NCBI RefSeq assembly: GCF_000372725.1
Contig: NW_005200982.1
Span: 1 to 64,000 of the forward strand
DNA from: Emiliania huxleyi CCMP1516
Taxonomy: Eukaryota > Haptophyta > Isochrysidales > Noelaerhabdaceae
Direction of reading: 5' to 3'
DNA length: 64,000 nt
Shown here: piece by piece, positions 19,465 through 29,771 of the stretch
Layout of the letters: each line of letters opens with the position of its first letter
Position numbering within the stretch: the stretch's first letter is position 1
The notes under the pieces: model-generated
Told to the model about the DNA's origin: nothing
The model's input: the letters and a program-made list of their open reading frames with translations, nothing else
The model's database searches: none
Translations under genes and position numbers: made by a program

Positions 19465-20805
19465 AAGGACAATGCGGCTATGGACACCACGCTACGGGCG
19501 CTTGCGAGGTCGTGAGCGATGTGATCACACCTCGCTCGACCGAGATTCGGCTCGCTATACTGTTGCCGCTGCACAACCCTCTCCTGAGATCGCACAGAAG
19601 TGAACGCCTCGTGTGCGTCTGCCCCCCGTGTTTCTGCGTGTGCGTGTGCCCCGTATGTTTCTTGTGCGTGTGCGCGGTGTGCCCCATGTTTCTGTGCGTG
19701 TGCGTGTGCTCAGACGTGTGTGAGACTGAAACTTGATTGCTCGTGCACCGCCGCTTGATTTCCCTACGCCAAAACAGGAAAGGGCGACGGATTAGTTCCA
19801 TACTTCTACATTACCGGCGGTCACGGACACAGTCACCTTGCCTCGGACAGCGCGGCTCTACTTGCTATCGGGACGAGCAGAGGGCACACAGCACATGCTA
19901 CATGTACATGTGCATGCACATGTTGTGATGATGCGGCGCCGATGGGGGCAGATACCAGGACGAGGACGACCGGTGAGCGGCATGTGTGCAAGTCATGCGA
20001 ACGCCGCGTTGCCCAGCCCCACGAGGGGCGCTCTTTCAGGAGACAGGCCCCAGCGTAGCCTGGCGCGGGTGCAGCCAGGGTCCTACTCTTGTGCACAAGT
20101 ATTACTATGGCATATGCTAGTAGATATTCAGCAAATAAGACAGCAATTGCAGCAAATTTGACAAATCTTATGGTTTTCGAGTGACAGTATGGATTCCGGG
20201 TGACACAGGTTGCCCAGCTCGCGCCATCGCCCACACTCGAGCTTTGCAGCGCGCGGGCTCACACTCTACTATAGGCCCCCTCGACGCCCACTTCGAGTTC
20301 TACTCAGCTAAGGGCCGCACTTGACGCTGTAAGCAGCGCGCGGCGAAGCAGTTTGGCGCTTGTGGTGAAATATGGGAATCTAGCCCAAGGTCGGAAAGTC
20401 GTGTCATAGAGAGGAGAGAGTGTGTGGAGATGTTTTGTGCGGGATCAGGCCCGAGTCCCTAGTGTCGCCGGAGCAGGTAGCTCCCTTTTTCGTAAAACTG
20501 AACAGTTTTTTACAGTACGTCAGTAGGCAGATCGGGAGGACACGGGAGACCGTGGGCGACCGCTCGACCGTATCCGCTTTCGTCCCCACCCGCCCGGTGG
20601 CCCGTGGCCGCGCGAGAACAGCAGACGCGCGCACACACGACTCGCACAGGCGACAGGGCCCCCGCACCTAGCCGGCCGCGCGCGGCAAATGTTTCATGAC
20701 GACACATGTGCAAAGTGCATGTGCATGTCAGGGCTCTGTTCTCTATGCGAGCACACGCTCTTTAAGGGGCCCTCAAAATTCATGTGGCGGAGACGATGTC
20801 TGTTC
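19465..20805. other. gene-free region with TG-rich and RY-repeat tracts
   Basis: 19610-19725 has a GT-rich degenerate repeat (GTTTCTGCGTGTGCGTGTGC-like). 19893-19925 is alternating CATG/TACATG. No coding frame is convincing. Confidence 0.5.
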
Positions 20806-23800
20806 TCACGGCCCCTCGAGAGGGTAGCTGCCTTTGCTCGGCCCGACCGCCTCCTCCATCCGGCCATACCACCGCGCCAGCTCCGGCGCGTCGTCTAGGA
20901 TCTCCGCGTGCGCCGCGGTCCGGTCGATGGCACGCAGGCAGCCGTACCTGGAGGGTTCGAGATATGGGGAGATATGGGGAGATATGGGGAGATATGGGGA
21001 GATATGGGGAGATATGGCACGCAGGCAGCCGTACCTGGAGGGTTCGAGACGGGAGGGGGGTAGGGTAGGGTAGCATCGCGGGATCTGTATCTGTGCAGAC
21101 CCCCTACCCCCCCCTACCCCAAATCCCGCGATGCTACCCTCCCCTTCCCCCCCAAAAGTCGGAACCCTGGAGGGCGAGAAGGGCGCGGCCGTGGAGGGGG
21201 GAGGGTGTGGAGACTCGTCTCTGTGTCCGTTGTCGCTCCGACATTGAGAGGGAAGAGTCCCGCCGTGTGCCGCGACTCTCCCCTCGCCCCGCTACCTCTC
21301 TCTCCTCACACGCAGACGCCCCCTCTCTCGGGCAACCTCGGGCAATCTCCCACCATCTCGGGCAATCTCGGGCAATCTCCCATCATCTCGGGCAATCTCG
21401 GGCAATCTCCCACCATCTCGGTCAACCTCGGGCAATCTCCCACCATCTCGGTCAACCTCGGGCAATCTCCCACCATCTCGGGCAACCTCGGGCAATCTCC
21501 CACCATCTCGGGCAATCTCGGGCAATCTCCCATCATCTCGGGCAATCTCGGGCAATCTCCCACCATCTCGGTCAACCTCGGGCAATCTCCCACCATCTCG
21601 GTCAACCTCGGGCAATCTCCCACCATCTCGGGCAATCTCGGGCAATCTCCCACCATCTCGAGCAATCTCGGGCAATCTCCCACCATCTCGGTCAACCTCG
21701 GGCAATCTCCCATCATCTCGGGCAATCTCAGGTCATCTCGGGCAATCTCGGGTCATCTCGGGCAATCTCGGGTCCTCTCGGGCAATCCTCACACGCAGAC
21801 ATCCCCGTAGTGCGGCGCGTCGCCGCCCGCGAACGCGCGGCCGGCGAGGCCCTCGCCGACCCAGGTGCGTATCGCGCCGCGCAGCGCCTGCCGCTCGTCG
21901 TCGATGGCATACTTCTTCTTGATCTTGCCTTGCGCCATCCACATCGCGAACGCGCCTGGAGGGAGAGGCGGGGGGAGATCTGGCGAGATCGGGGGAGATC
22001 TGCGGAGGCATGCCATCCGACGCGCCGACGACTTGGTTCGAGAGGCGGTCGGCCTGCAGGGAGATATGGGGAGATCTGGGGAGATCTGGGGAGATATGGG
22101 GAGATGTGGGGAGATGTGGGGAGATGTGGGGAGATGCGGGGAGATGTGGGGAGATGCGGGGAGATGCGGGGAGATGTGGGGAGATATGGGGGGCTCTCTA
22201 CTGTCCCCTAGCATCTACGGCGGCTGGCCGTCGAGAAGTGAGGTACGTCCTGCACATACCCGAACGCCTGGTACGCCTAACAGTATCGCATTCGCCGTCC
22301 TGGGACGCAGTGCTGCCTTCTGACTGTCGCCGCTGTCTCCCCCCCTTCTCGACGGTCTGTGCGGGCGCGTCTTGCGCCCCGGCCTTGTGCTTTTGCGTGA
22401 GGGCGCCGGCATGAGGGGCGGGGAGGACGGTGTTGTGAAGCGGCTTCAGAGCACCGGCGTGGAGTACGAGGGGGGGGCGGATACGGCGGAGGGCAGCGGG
22501 AGACGCCTCCTGCCCGAGCGCTGGCTGGGAGACAAGAGAATGGGTCTTCTCCGCTTCTAGCGCCCGAGGTGTGGGGAGATGTGGGGAGATATGGGGAGAT
22601 GTGGGGAGATGTGGGGAGATGTGGGAAGATGTGGGGAGATGTGGGGAGATGTGGGGAGATGCGGGGAGATGCGGGGAGATGTGGGGAGGTATGGGGAGAT
22701 GTGGGGAGATGTGGGGAGATGTGGGGAGATGTGGGGAGATGTGGGGAGATATGGGGAGATGTGGGGAGATGTGGGGAGGTGTGGGGAGGTATGGGGAGAT
22801 ATGGGGAGATGTGGGGAGATGTGGGGAGATGTGGGGAGACAAGGGTACTGCGGTACCGCCCCCTACCTTCCCCTGCCATGAACCCACACCGCCCTGTCCT
22901 GCCCACCCTGCCGTGAACAGCCGAGCCGTCGCGCCGTCTCGGAGAGCCTTTCCCTTTGCCCGTATCTCCCGCCTCTGGCGCCGGCACTAGAGCATCGGCG
23001 CGCGCCTCTCCAAAGCTGCGGGTGATGTTTGGGAAGAGGAGGACGGCGAGCTTCGCGTCGCTCCACTGCGCCCACTCCATCGCCTTTAGCAGATCCGGGG
23101 CGGGTGTCGGCCGCAGTCATACCTCCCCGTATCTCGCCATATCTCGCCACATCTCGCCACATATCAAAGGGGCGTGCGTCGGTCGTAAATAGTGCCCGTT
23201 GGATGGATGCAGCCGTCGGATGTCAGTGCGACGCACTCGCACTCTGGCTGTGTCACATGCACATGCACATGCACATGCACACGACATGTGCATGTGCATG
23301 CGCATGAACATGACATGCGCATGGACATGTCTACATGCACATGAACATGCGCATGTGCTGAAGGGCTTCGCCCGGAGTGTGCTGAAGTCCCTCGCCAGAG
23401 TGTGCTGGACTGTGCGCAAGTCCCTCGCCCTGGGCGTGATGCGCGTGCGTGCCCCCGCCCGATGTCACTTCCTACGCCATCGCCTGTGGCGAGCGGAAGG
23501 CCTTCGCAGCCTACGTGCACCATCCCTCCACAGTCTCGAATCCAGTGTGGGTTCGGTCCCATGGGTGGTGTGGTAGCAACTGTGCGGCGTGCCAGCCTAC
23601 GTGCCCAATGCACCCGCCTCAGGGCGGGAAGCCGCGGTCTTGTGCAGTGCGCTGCGAATACAGTGAGGACAGCCGAACACGGCCGAATGCGACTGAAGAC
23701 ATGTCCGCTTGAGAGCGCTGGTTGGAAGACGAGAATGCGTAGTTTCCTGGTAGTTTCCGCGTCTAGGCGTCGCCGCCCGCGCCGGCCGGAGCGCAGCCGC

Positions 23801-24538
23801 GTCGATCGCGTCAAGCAGCCTTTTGCGGACATGTCGCGGACATGTCGCGGACGTGTCGCGGGCGTGTCGTGGGCGTGTCGTGGGCGTGTCGTGGGCGTGT
23901 CGTGTGCGTGATGCGCGTGGACGTGTGGAGCGGCTCCAGAGTCGGCGAGCCGCGGGCCCGCTAGGGCTGAGCGGAACGCAGTGCGCAGCCGTGTCGTGGC
24001 AGGAAACGTCTCGGAACGTGCCGTTCTGCGATGACGGGAGAGTCGTTGATCTGCTCCGGCTCGCCGCCCGCCAGCGGTGTGAGCACCGCGATGGGCACCT
24101 TCCGGTACTCCGACCTAAAGGGCGGGTCGGTTCTTCCGGCGTGGCGTGAGGCGGCTTTGCGGCACGGCGGCGGCGGCGGCGGCGCCACGGCTTGATCTCC
24201 TTCTTGGTGAGCGGGTTCACGTCCACCGTCTCGTACTCGAGGCCGTGCAGGTCCAGCAGCGCCTTGATCTTGTTGCAGAACGGGCAGATCTGGCGGCGCG
24301 GGTGGGCAGATGGCGGAGCTCAGGCGCGGGAGGGCAGGCGCGGACGGCTGCGCTCTTCCGCGAGCGCGACCTGGTACTGGTAGAGCCGAATGTGGCCTAG
24401 CGTCCCGGCGGCGGCAGCAGCGGTCGAGAGTGGTCGCGTCTGCGGCGTGAGCGCCCTGTCGACGAAGCCGGCCGCGAGCAAGCCGCCGCCGCCCGCGGCG
24501 ATGCGGGTGAAGGCTCGCACTGACATATACACACTCAT
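20806..24538 (-). CDS. PTGES2: prostaglandin E synthase 2-like (GST-fold) protein, about nine exons
   Basis: Exons on the minus strand: 24371-24538 (start, ...LYQYQ); 24189-24289 (ICPFCNKIKALLDLHGLEYE... with the CxxC redox site); about 24022-24114 (SEYRKVPIAVLTP...INDSPVI); one starting 23819 (LLDAIDAAAL); 22988-23083 (AMEWAQWSDAKLAVLLFPNI); 22247-22267, a 21-bp microexon (AFGYVQD); 22014-22053; 21793-21955 (AFAMWMAQGKIKKKYAIDDE...GDVCV); 20806-20947 (YGCLRAIDRT...LARWYGRMEEAVG, stop). Order, CPFC motif, YRKVPI, NDS.VI and the final YG.LR...WY.R match animal and plant PTGES2. In that family a glutaredoxin-like half precedes a GST C-terminal half, and members are membrane-associated. Both GT-AG and GC-AG introns occur, most filled with 10-bp repeats. 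The boundaries of the fourth exon are uncertain, and a missing exon between 23.1 and 23.8 kb is possible. Confidence 0.85.
20941..21055. repeat. 10-bp minisatellite with duplicated acceptor and exon start
   Basis: A GGCACGCAGGCAGCCGTACC-containing block of about 34 bp (minus strand: acceptor plus YGCLR codons) occurs at about 20929-20961 and again 87 bp away. Six GATATGGGGA units lie between. 87 is a multiple of three, so both acceptors keep the frame. Confidence 0.85.
21331..21790. repeat. 10-bp minisatellite ATCTCGGGCA
   Basis: About 46 tandem 10-bp units (variants of CTCGGGCAATCTCCCACCAT as 20-bp dimers) fill the last intron of the PTGES2-like gene. Its minus-strand copy starts right at the GT donor after 21793. 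Confidence 0.9.
22056..22195. repeat. 10-bp minisatellite GATRTGGGGA
   Basis: About 14 units fill the intron between the AFGYVQD microexon and the 22014-22053 exon. Confidence 0.9.
22566..22840. repeat. 10-bp minisatellite GATGTGGGGA
   Basis: About 27 units with few variants (GATATGGGGA, GGTGTGGGGA) in the intron upstream of the microexon. Confidence 0.9.
23249..23358. repeat. alternating purine-pyrimidine CACATG tract
   Basis: About 110 bp of CACATG/GCATGT/GAACATG units, self-complementary over much of its length, within an intron of the PTGES2-like gene. It could form cruciforms or Z-DNA. Followed by 23360-23430 imperfect repeats of GTGCTGAAG...CTCGCC. Confidence 0.75.
23830..23915. repeat. 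10-bp minisatellite around GTGTCGTGGGC
   Basis: Tandem ACATGTCGCGG then GTGTCGTGGGC units directly upstream (minus strand) of the LLDAIDAAAL exon. Confidence 0.75.
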
Positions 24539-24578
24539 TCGGTCTTATCGCCGCGCGCGCGGCAATGTCGTTTCCCGG

Positions 24579-24592
24579 AAAGAATTTTTGGC
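24579..24592 (-). promoter_or_regulatory. promoter block of the PTGES2-like gene
   Basis: GCCAAAAATTCTTT on the minus strand, 40 bp upstream of the ATG at 24538. Opposite-strand partner at 24620. Confidence 0.5.
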
Positions 24593-24619
24593 GAAGCAAA
24601 AAGAAAGAAAAAGCTTTGT

Positions 24620-24633
24620 GAAATTCTTTTTCC
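24620..24633 (+). promoter_or_regulatory. promoter block of the divergent membrane protein gene
   Basis: GAAATTCTTTTTCC on the plus strand, 41 bp upstream of the ATG at 24675. With 24579-24592 it forms a symmetric bidirectional promoter between two genes whose ATGs are 136 bp apart. Confidence 0.5.
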
Positions 24634-24674
24634 AATTCTCAGCCCGCGGCGTCCCCGCCGGGCCCGCACTCTGG

Positions 24675-25100
24675 ATGCCCGCTCGACGTATACCCTCTCC
24701 TACGATAGCTCTCCTGGGGCTCCCTCCCGCGGCTGCTCTCTGCGTCGGCAGCGGGTGTGACGTCCTGCGCGTCGGACTGCTCGGCTTTGTCCTTGGTGGA
24801 GTCGCAGTCTGCTGCTTGTGCAGCCACGGAGTGGCGATCTGGCAGGCGAGACGCCACGGCGGCGGCGACGGCTTGACCCGCATAATGGTCGCTCTCGCCG
24901 CGCTTGGACTCGTCATGGAGCTCTTTGCCGTCGGCTACACTGCGGGCGTGCTCGGCGAGAATAACCGCTGGGACCTTTGGCCGCTGCTGCTGTTTGCGAC
25001 CCTCTTCCTGCTCGCGTTTGCGGCGCTCCTCGTGTGGTGGGTGCAGCGGGCGCGGCGGAGAGGGGGCAAGGTTGGCAGCGGCGCCGCAACCGCGCTGTAG
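24675..25100 (+). CDS. small multi-pass membrane protein
   Basis: 141 residues, one exon, ATG 24675. Three to four hydrophobic segments are visible: IALLGLPPAAALCVGSG, VGLLGFVLGGVAVCCLC, IMVALAALGLVMELFAVGYT and LWPLLLFATLFLLAFAALLVWW. A basic C-terminal tail (QRARRRGGK) follows. Family not recognised; four-helix (MARVEL- or claudin-like) topology is possible but unproven. Divergent from the PTGES2-like gene. Confidence 0.65.
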   Translation: MPARRIPSPTIALLGLPPAAALCVGSGCDVLRVGLLGFVLGGVAVCCLCSHGVAIWQARRHGGGDGLTRIMVALAALGLVMELFAVGYTAGVLGENNRWDLWPLLLFATLFLLAFAALLVWWVQRARRRGGKVGSGAATAL

Positions 25101-26440
25101 AGAGAGGCGCGAGCGGAGCCTCGTTGTGTACTCTGCCGTGGACCGCCATGTGCCATGATCTGTGAGCTCTGTGATCTGTAAGGGTCCGCCCGCAGGCGCA
25201 TTTTGTAGACCGAGGCGGTGCCCGGTGCCGAGCGCAGGCAGAGCCCACAGATCGGACCTTAGGACAGCATTGTAGATCCCTGGGCGAGGATGGTGGAGGG
25301 GGCCGCATGTGCCTGCACGGCATGAAGTGCAGTGTCAGGCGGGGCGGCTGAGACGCCCTCTAAGGTAAGGTAAGGTAAACGTCTCCACACACACAAAGTG
25401 GTGGGGCAAGGGGGGGCGACCCTCGCATCTCCACGCCCGGGACACGGGCAGGAGCCCTACGGCATTCAAAGTGCAAGCACCGGCCCGGTGGCCGTGGGTG
25501 CGGTCTGCGCGGATTGGGATAGAGCAGCCTGTGCACCCCACTCCCTCCCTCCCAGACACAACCCGCACACAACCCCCACAGCGTGGTCGTCTACGTGTTC
25601 AGAAACACCAAGCAGCGAGGCGAGGGTGAAGGGGTAAGGGGCTGTGTGGGGCAGAACCTTCATCCGGCTTATAGCCACGCCGACGCGCCGCGCGCGACCA
25701 CCAGCCAGCTTTTCGGCGGGGTCGAGGACCACGATGCGTCGAAAGAGTAGACACTCTCCGGTCCATCCGGAATTTTGTCGTGTTAGTTAGCACTGCTGCT
25801 GCAGACAGGGCCCGCGCGACCCCTTGCCCTTCCCGGATCCAGCTCGCTGAGGCTTGGCGCCACCCCGGTGACCGCCCACAGGTGGCTGATCGCGGCGCCG
25901 CTCATCGCCGCTTTTGGGCGCCTGCTCCACAGAGGGCTCCTGCGGCTCTCCCTCGTCGCGTGACCGCCGCCGACATCATGTGCTCGGTCGTCCCCGCCGG
26001 CGCGGAGCTGCGCCACGTCGAATTGTTCGGTGGCTCGACCGCCGGCGCGCCCACCCTCGCCTCCTGCGCGCCGCACGCACAGTATTCTCCTCGTGCGCGG
26101 CCGACAAAGTAGGCTCACGGCCACCTCCCTCCCACTCACCCCCCCAACGATGCACAGCCCGTCCGTTCTCGCCGGCAAGGCGCACGGAACGCCCAATTTG
26201 GGCTGGAAATGCCGCCGCCATGGGTTGGCGCCCTCAGGATTTTTTTTAGAGAGAGTCAGGCCGCACAGGATTCGACCTTTTTACGGGGTAAGGTATGGTG
26301 GGGTCCCGGCCAAAAGGGTGGGGGGGTATGGTCCTGGCCGCCGGAGGCGGCCTGCTCGACGGGTGGGGGGGGGGGTATGGTCAATCGCTGGAGCCGCCGT
26401 ACCGCCCACGTTACAACAGTACACGCCGCGCTCGCACCGG

Positions 26441-26471
<31 letters not shown>

Positions 26472-26844
26472 GGCACGCAAGGCCCTGGCGGCCTTTGCGG
26501 ACACGCTCTGAGGGGTAAGCACGATTGCCGGCGGGTCACCTCGCGCAGACTGCATCGCGCGAACCCGTGCCGCACGACCGGACGGCCTAACACGACGGTT
26601 ACTGTACGCTCGTGTGGTGGGGTGGGGGGTGGGGGGGTATGGTCCTGCTGGCCAGAGGCGACGTCCTGTGCGGGTGGGGGGGTATGGTCGCGGCGCCAGG
26701 GCCGGGATCACCATACCCTACCCCCCAGAAACCTCGAATCCAGCGCGAACTCCTCGCCGTTTGAGCCTAGCGCAGCGCGAACTCGCTCCTGTTCATAGCT
26801 GCGCAACCCTAGCCGAGCTCCATTTTGTATCCGACGACACACAC
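25101..26844. repeat. intergenic region built of dispersed repeats
   Basis: No host gene recognised. 25143-25240 is the inverse of 2863-2945. 25380-25540 (CACACAAAGTGGTGGGGCAAG...) is shared with 54415-54500 and 54935-55000. 25730-26110 is the inverse of 7440-7880, inside the 1.3-kb element. 26284-26720 holds five or so scattered GGGGGGGTATGGTC units, G-quadruplex-prone on the plus strand. Confidence 0.6.
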
Positions 26845-29381
26845 ATGAAGCTGCTCGCGCTGCTACTGCTAACCTGTCCCGCAAGAGGCATGATACCAGA
26901 GGAGGACTGGCTGGTGAGCCGACCGCCGGCTGCGTCCACATTGACAAAGCAGCCGGACGGGACCCTGCTTCTGAGCAATGGCCTCATCAGCCGACGGTTC
27001 GTCGTCACGCCCAATTGGGCGACGGTCTCCCTGCAGAGTGAGGTCCCCGTGGTGGGAGGCCCAACGGAGGCTCTCCGTGGTCTCGCGCCGGAAGCGCGGC
27101 TCAAGCTGAGCTGCCCGGATCACGACCCAAAGAACGCGGGTCGGCGGCTCCTTCCCTACGCACCCGATGCACTCGAGGGTCTGACAGACCGGAATGAGAG
27201 CGGCGGCAGCACCGGATCAGCGGGGCGCGCAGTGGGTGGGCTCCGCGGGCAGCGGCGTTACGCGATGCTCGATATGGACGCGTGGAATCTTACTGCCGGA
27301 TCTGACGACTGGAGCTACCAGTCGCATCAGGTGGCCCCCATCAAGGCGCGCTGGGCGTGGACTCCGGGCCAGCGCCACTCTGTGATGGCGGCGTGGCCGC
27401 CTCGCGGTGTGGAGCTGCGCGTGGATTTCAAGCCTCCGACCCGCTGTGGCTGTGGATGCAACCTGCGTGTATCGATCGTCTACGAAATGTATGATTATAC
27501 ATTATTATTAATTAATTGCAGGGAGCCTCTCTTCACACGGGCTACCGTGAACAGGTACGACAACGTACCCACCCTGGCCAAGCGAGTGGAGGTGCGCGCG
27601 CCGCCGAGCAGCAGCAGCGGGTCGGTGCTCGTGGAGAGGGTGGTGACGGAAGAGCTGCACGTGACAGAGAATGGGAAGCGGCGCGTGCACGTGGAGACGG
27701 ACTACATGCCACGCAAGACGTTTTGGGGCTTCGCGCAGCAGCCCTCCTCCGACCCCGGCAACGGCTCGTACGCTGGCGATCGCATGAACTACCCGGTGAG
27801 GGCTCTCGGACCCGTACAACCGCACGACCGGGGGATAACTTGCTGATCATAAATTAGGCGTGGTGGATCGATCCAGACTATGAGAGCGACATCCACGACC
27901 AGTCGCTGCACGCGGACCTCGCAAACAACGGCCTACTCCTTCAGGTGCAGTACCCGCTCGGCCCGTGGCAGCCAATCCGACCGGGCGAGTCGCAGTCCTT
28001 CTTCACCGTCTTCTTGACCCTCTTCGACAGCGACGACCTCCCGCGCCAGTCGCTCTCCCGCCGGCGCGTCGTGCGCACGCTCTTTCCGCAGGTGACCGAG
28101 ACCCCGCTCTACTTCTACTCGACAGATGCGTCGTCAGCTGGCATCCGACGCGTCGCTGATCAGGCGCACGCGACTGGCTTCGAGGCCATCCTCCTCTCGT
28201 TTGGCTCGGGCTTCGACCCGAGCTCCACCAACCAGACGTACATTGCCCAAGTTAAGAACGATACGCTCTACTGCCGATCCAAAGGCGTCATGATCGGAGG
28301 GTACACGCTGATGCAGAACCCTCCCAACCTGCGCGGCAACGACTACTGCCAGAGCCCCGATGGGGCCAAGGCGCCTTCGGGGATGCCGGCCCGCATCGCC
28401 GACTTTTCCACGGCTTTCCACAGCACGTACCGCGCGAATATCCTCAACTTCCTCCGCGCCACGACCATGGACCTGCTCGAGACGGATGGGCCGTACGAAG
28501 GGGCGACCTGCGCGCAGACAGACCAGTCTGGCTTTGCGCACGTCAACAACTCACAGCTCGCGCAGTATCGCGCGACGGTCGACTTCTACCGCACGCTCAA
28601 GCGCGAGCTCAACACGTTCAACACCGTGCCCGACCCTTACTGGAGTAGCGGCGGCACCAACAAGGAGCCGATGGGGTACACCGACGCATGGAATCGCATC
28701 CCCGTGACGCCCTCTGGCACGCGAGAGTACCTTGAGCTCGCGCGCATGTATCTGTACGACGGGACCACGCACAAGCCCACGACCATGGGGTGGATGGCCT
28801 TTGAGATGTCGCGCACGCCGCCACCACTGAGCCGCCACCTACACACGCTGGAGGAAGCGGCGGCCAGCTTCCTCGGCCAAGGTAACATCGCCGCGTACCG
28901 CGGACCGCAGCTGTACGACGACGCCAGCCCGGATGTGAAGCGGATGTGGACGCTATGGGTGGCGCACTACAAAAGGTACCGTGGAATCCTCTCTGCGGAC
29001 ATGGTGCATGTCAGCCGACCGTCAGGCCGCGGCCTCGAGGTCATCGTGCACGTCAACGCCTCCGCCAAGCCTGACGAGCCCCGAGCCATGGCCAACCTCT
29101 TCAACCCAACCGAGGCGACGATCAAACGGACTGTGGAGCTGCCGCTCTACTATGCGGGCGTCGCCCCTGGTGCCTCCGTCGAGCTGGCCTGGGGCGGCTC
29201 CCTCGTCAATCCCACTCGGTGGCAGGTGCCCGAGAACTCTACGCATACTGTGCGCGCCGACTACAGCGTGCGCGTTGAGCTGCAGATGGCACCACGATCG
29301 TTTCTCTGGGCCGCCCTTCGCGTGGTCGCGCCGGCGCCCCATGGCCCACGCAGCATGGCGGCCTGCCTGCAAAGCGCGTGA
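26845..29381 (+). CDS. secreted glycoside-hydrolase-like protein (alpha-galactosidase-like TIM barrel)
   Basis: Proposed CDS 26845-27488, 27522-27795 and 27858-29381, 813 residues. It has a signal peptide (MKLLALLLLTCPARG), an N-terminal beta-rich domain (LLLSNGLISRRFVVTPN...), then a barrel. The barrel has VADQAHATGFEAILLSFGSG, KGVMIGGYTLMQNPP, MDLLETDGPYEG (candidate catalytic Asp), NKEPMGYTDAWNRIP, TTMGWMAFEMS, AAYRGPQLYDD and KRMWTLWVAHYKRYRGIL. A C-terminal beta domain follows. This order matches large bacterial and eukaryotic proteins annotated as glycosyl hydrolases related to alpha-galactosidases; the true substrate is unknown. Several NxT/S sequons fit secretion. The second intron (62 bp, GT-AG) is needed to join frames. 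The first, 33 bp and AT-rich, may be an ultra-short intron or simply coding. Confidence 0.8.
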
Positions 29382-29771
29382 TGAGCCGTGGGAGGTCGCG
29401 CGCGGGCGCCTGTACGTGTCGTTGCCAGCCTGTGTACAGGCAGTATTGCATGGCCGCATATGGCAGTACAGAGAAAGAGATGGTTTGGTGAGATAGCGAA
29501 GGAAGTAGCTGCATACTGAGATACGTGTGTACGTCCCAGTGCATAGCTCATACGTCATAGGCGCAGCCCCCTGGGGAGTCACATCTCCACCGTCCACGTT
29601 GTGGTGGAGTTGTGTAAAGACCGGGTATGGGGGGGGTTGTTTTGAATATGCCGTGTGGGGCACCTGTCCGGGTGCGTGGCTCACCTTTTCCTGCCCGGCC
29701 GGGTACTGGGTCGTTGTGTGGAAAAAAGAGACCAGTCAATTCTTTAAATCCACCGATTCCCAAAAGAGGTT
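29382..29771. other. 3' flanking region, nothing recognised
   Basis: Between convergent genes; a GGGTATGGGGGGGG run at 29623 resembles the 26.3-26.7 kb units. Confidence 0.4.

Noticed and set aside
21093-22211. long open frames (ISHHLGQSRA..., GRYGEIWGD...) over minisatellites
   Set aside because: A 10-bp repeat gives stop-free frames on several strands; they lie in introns of the PTGES2-like gene.
25743-26196. gene for a protein duplicated at 7.5-7.8 and 25.8-26.1 kb (ATRESRRSPL...)
   Set aside because: The match reflects a dispersed repeat, part of it inside the inverted-end element; the reading frame is not consistently maintained.
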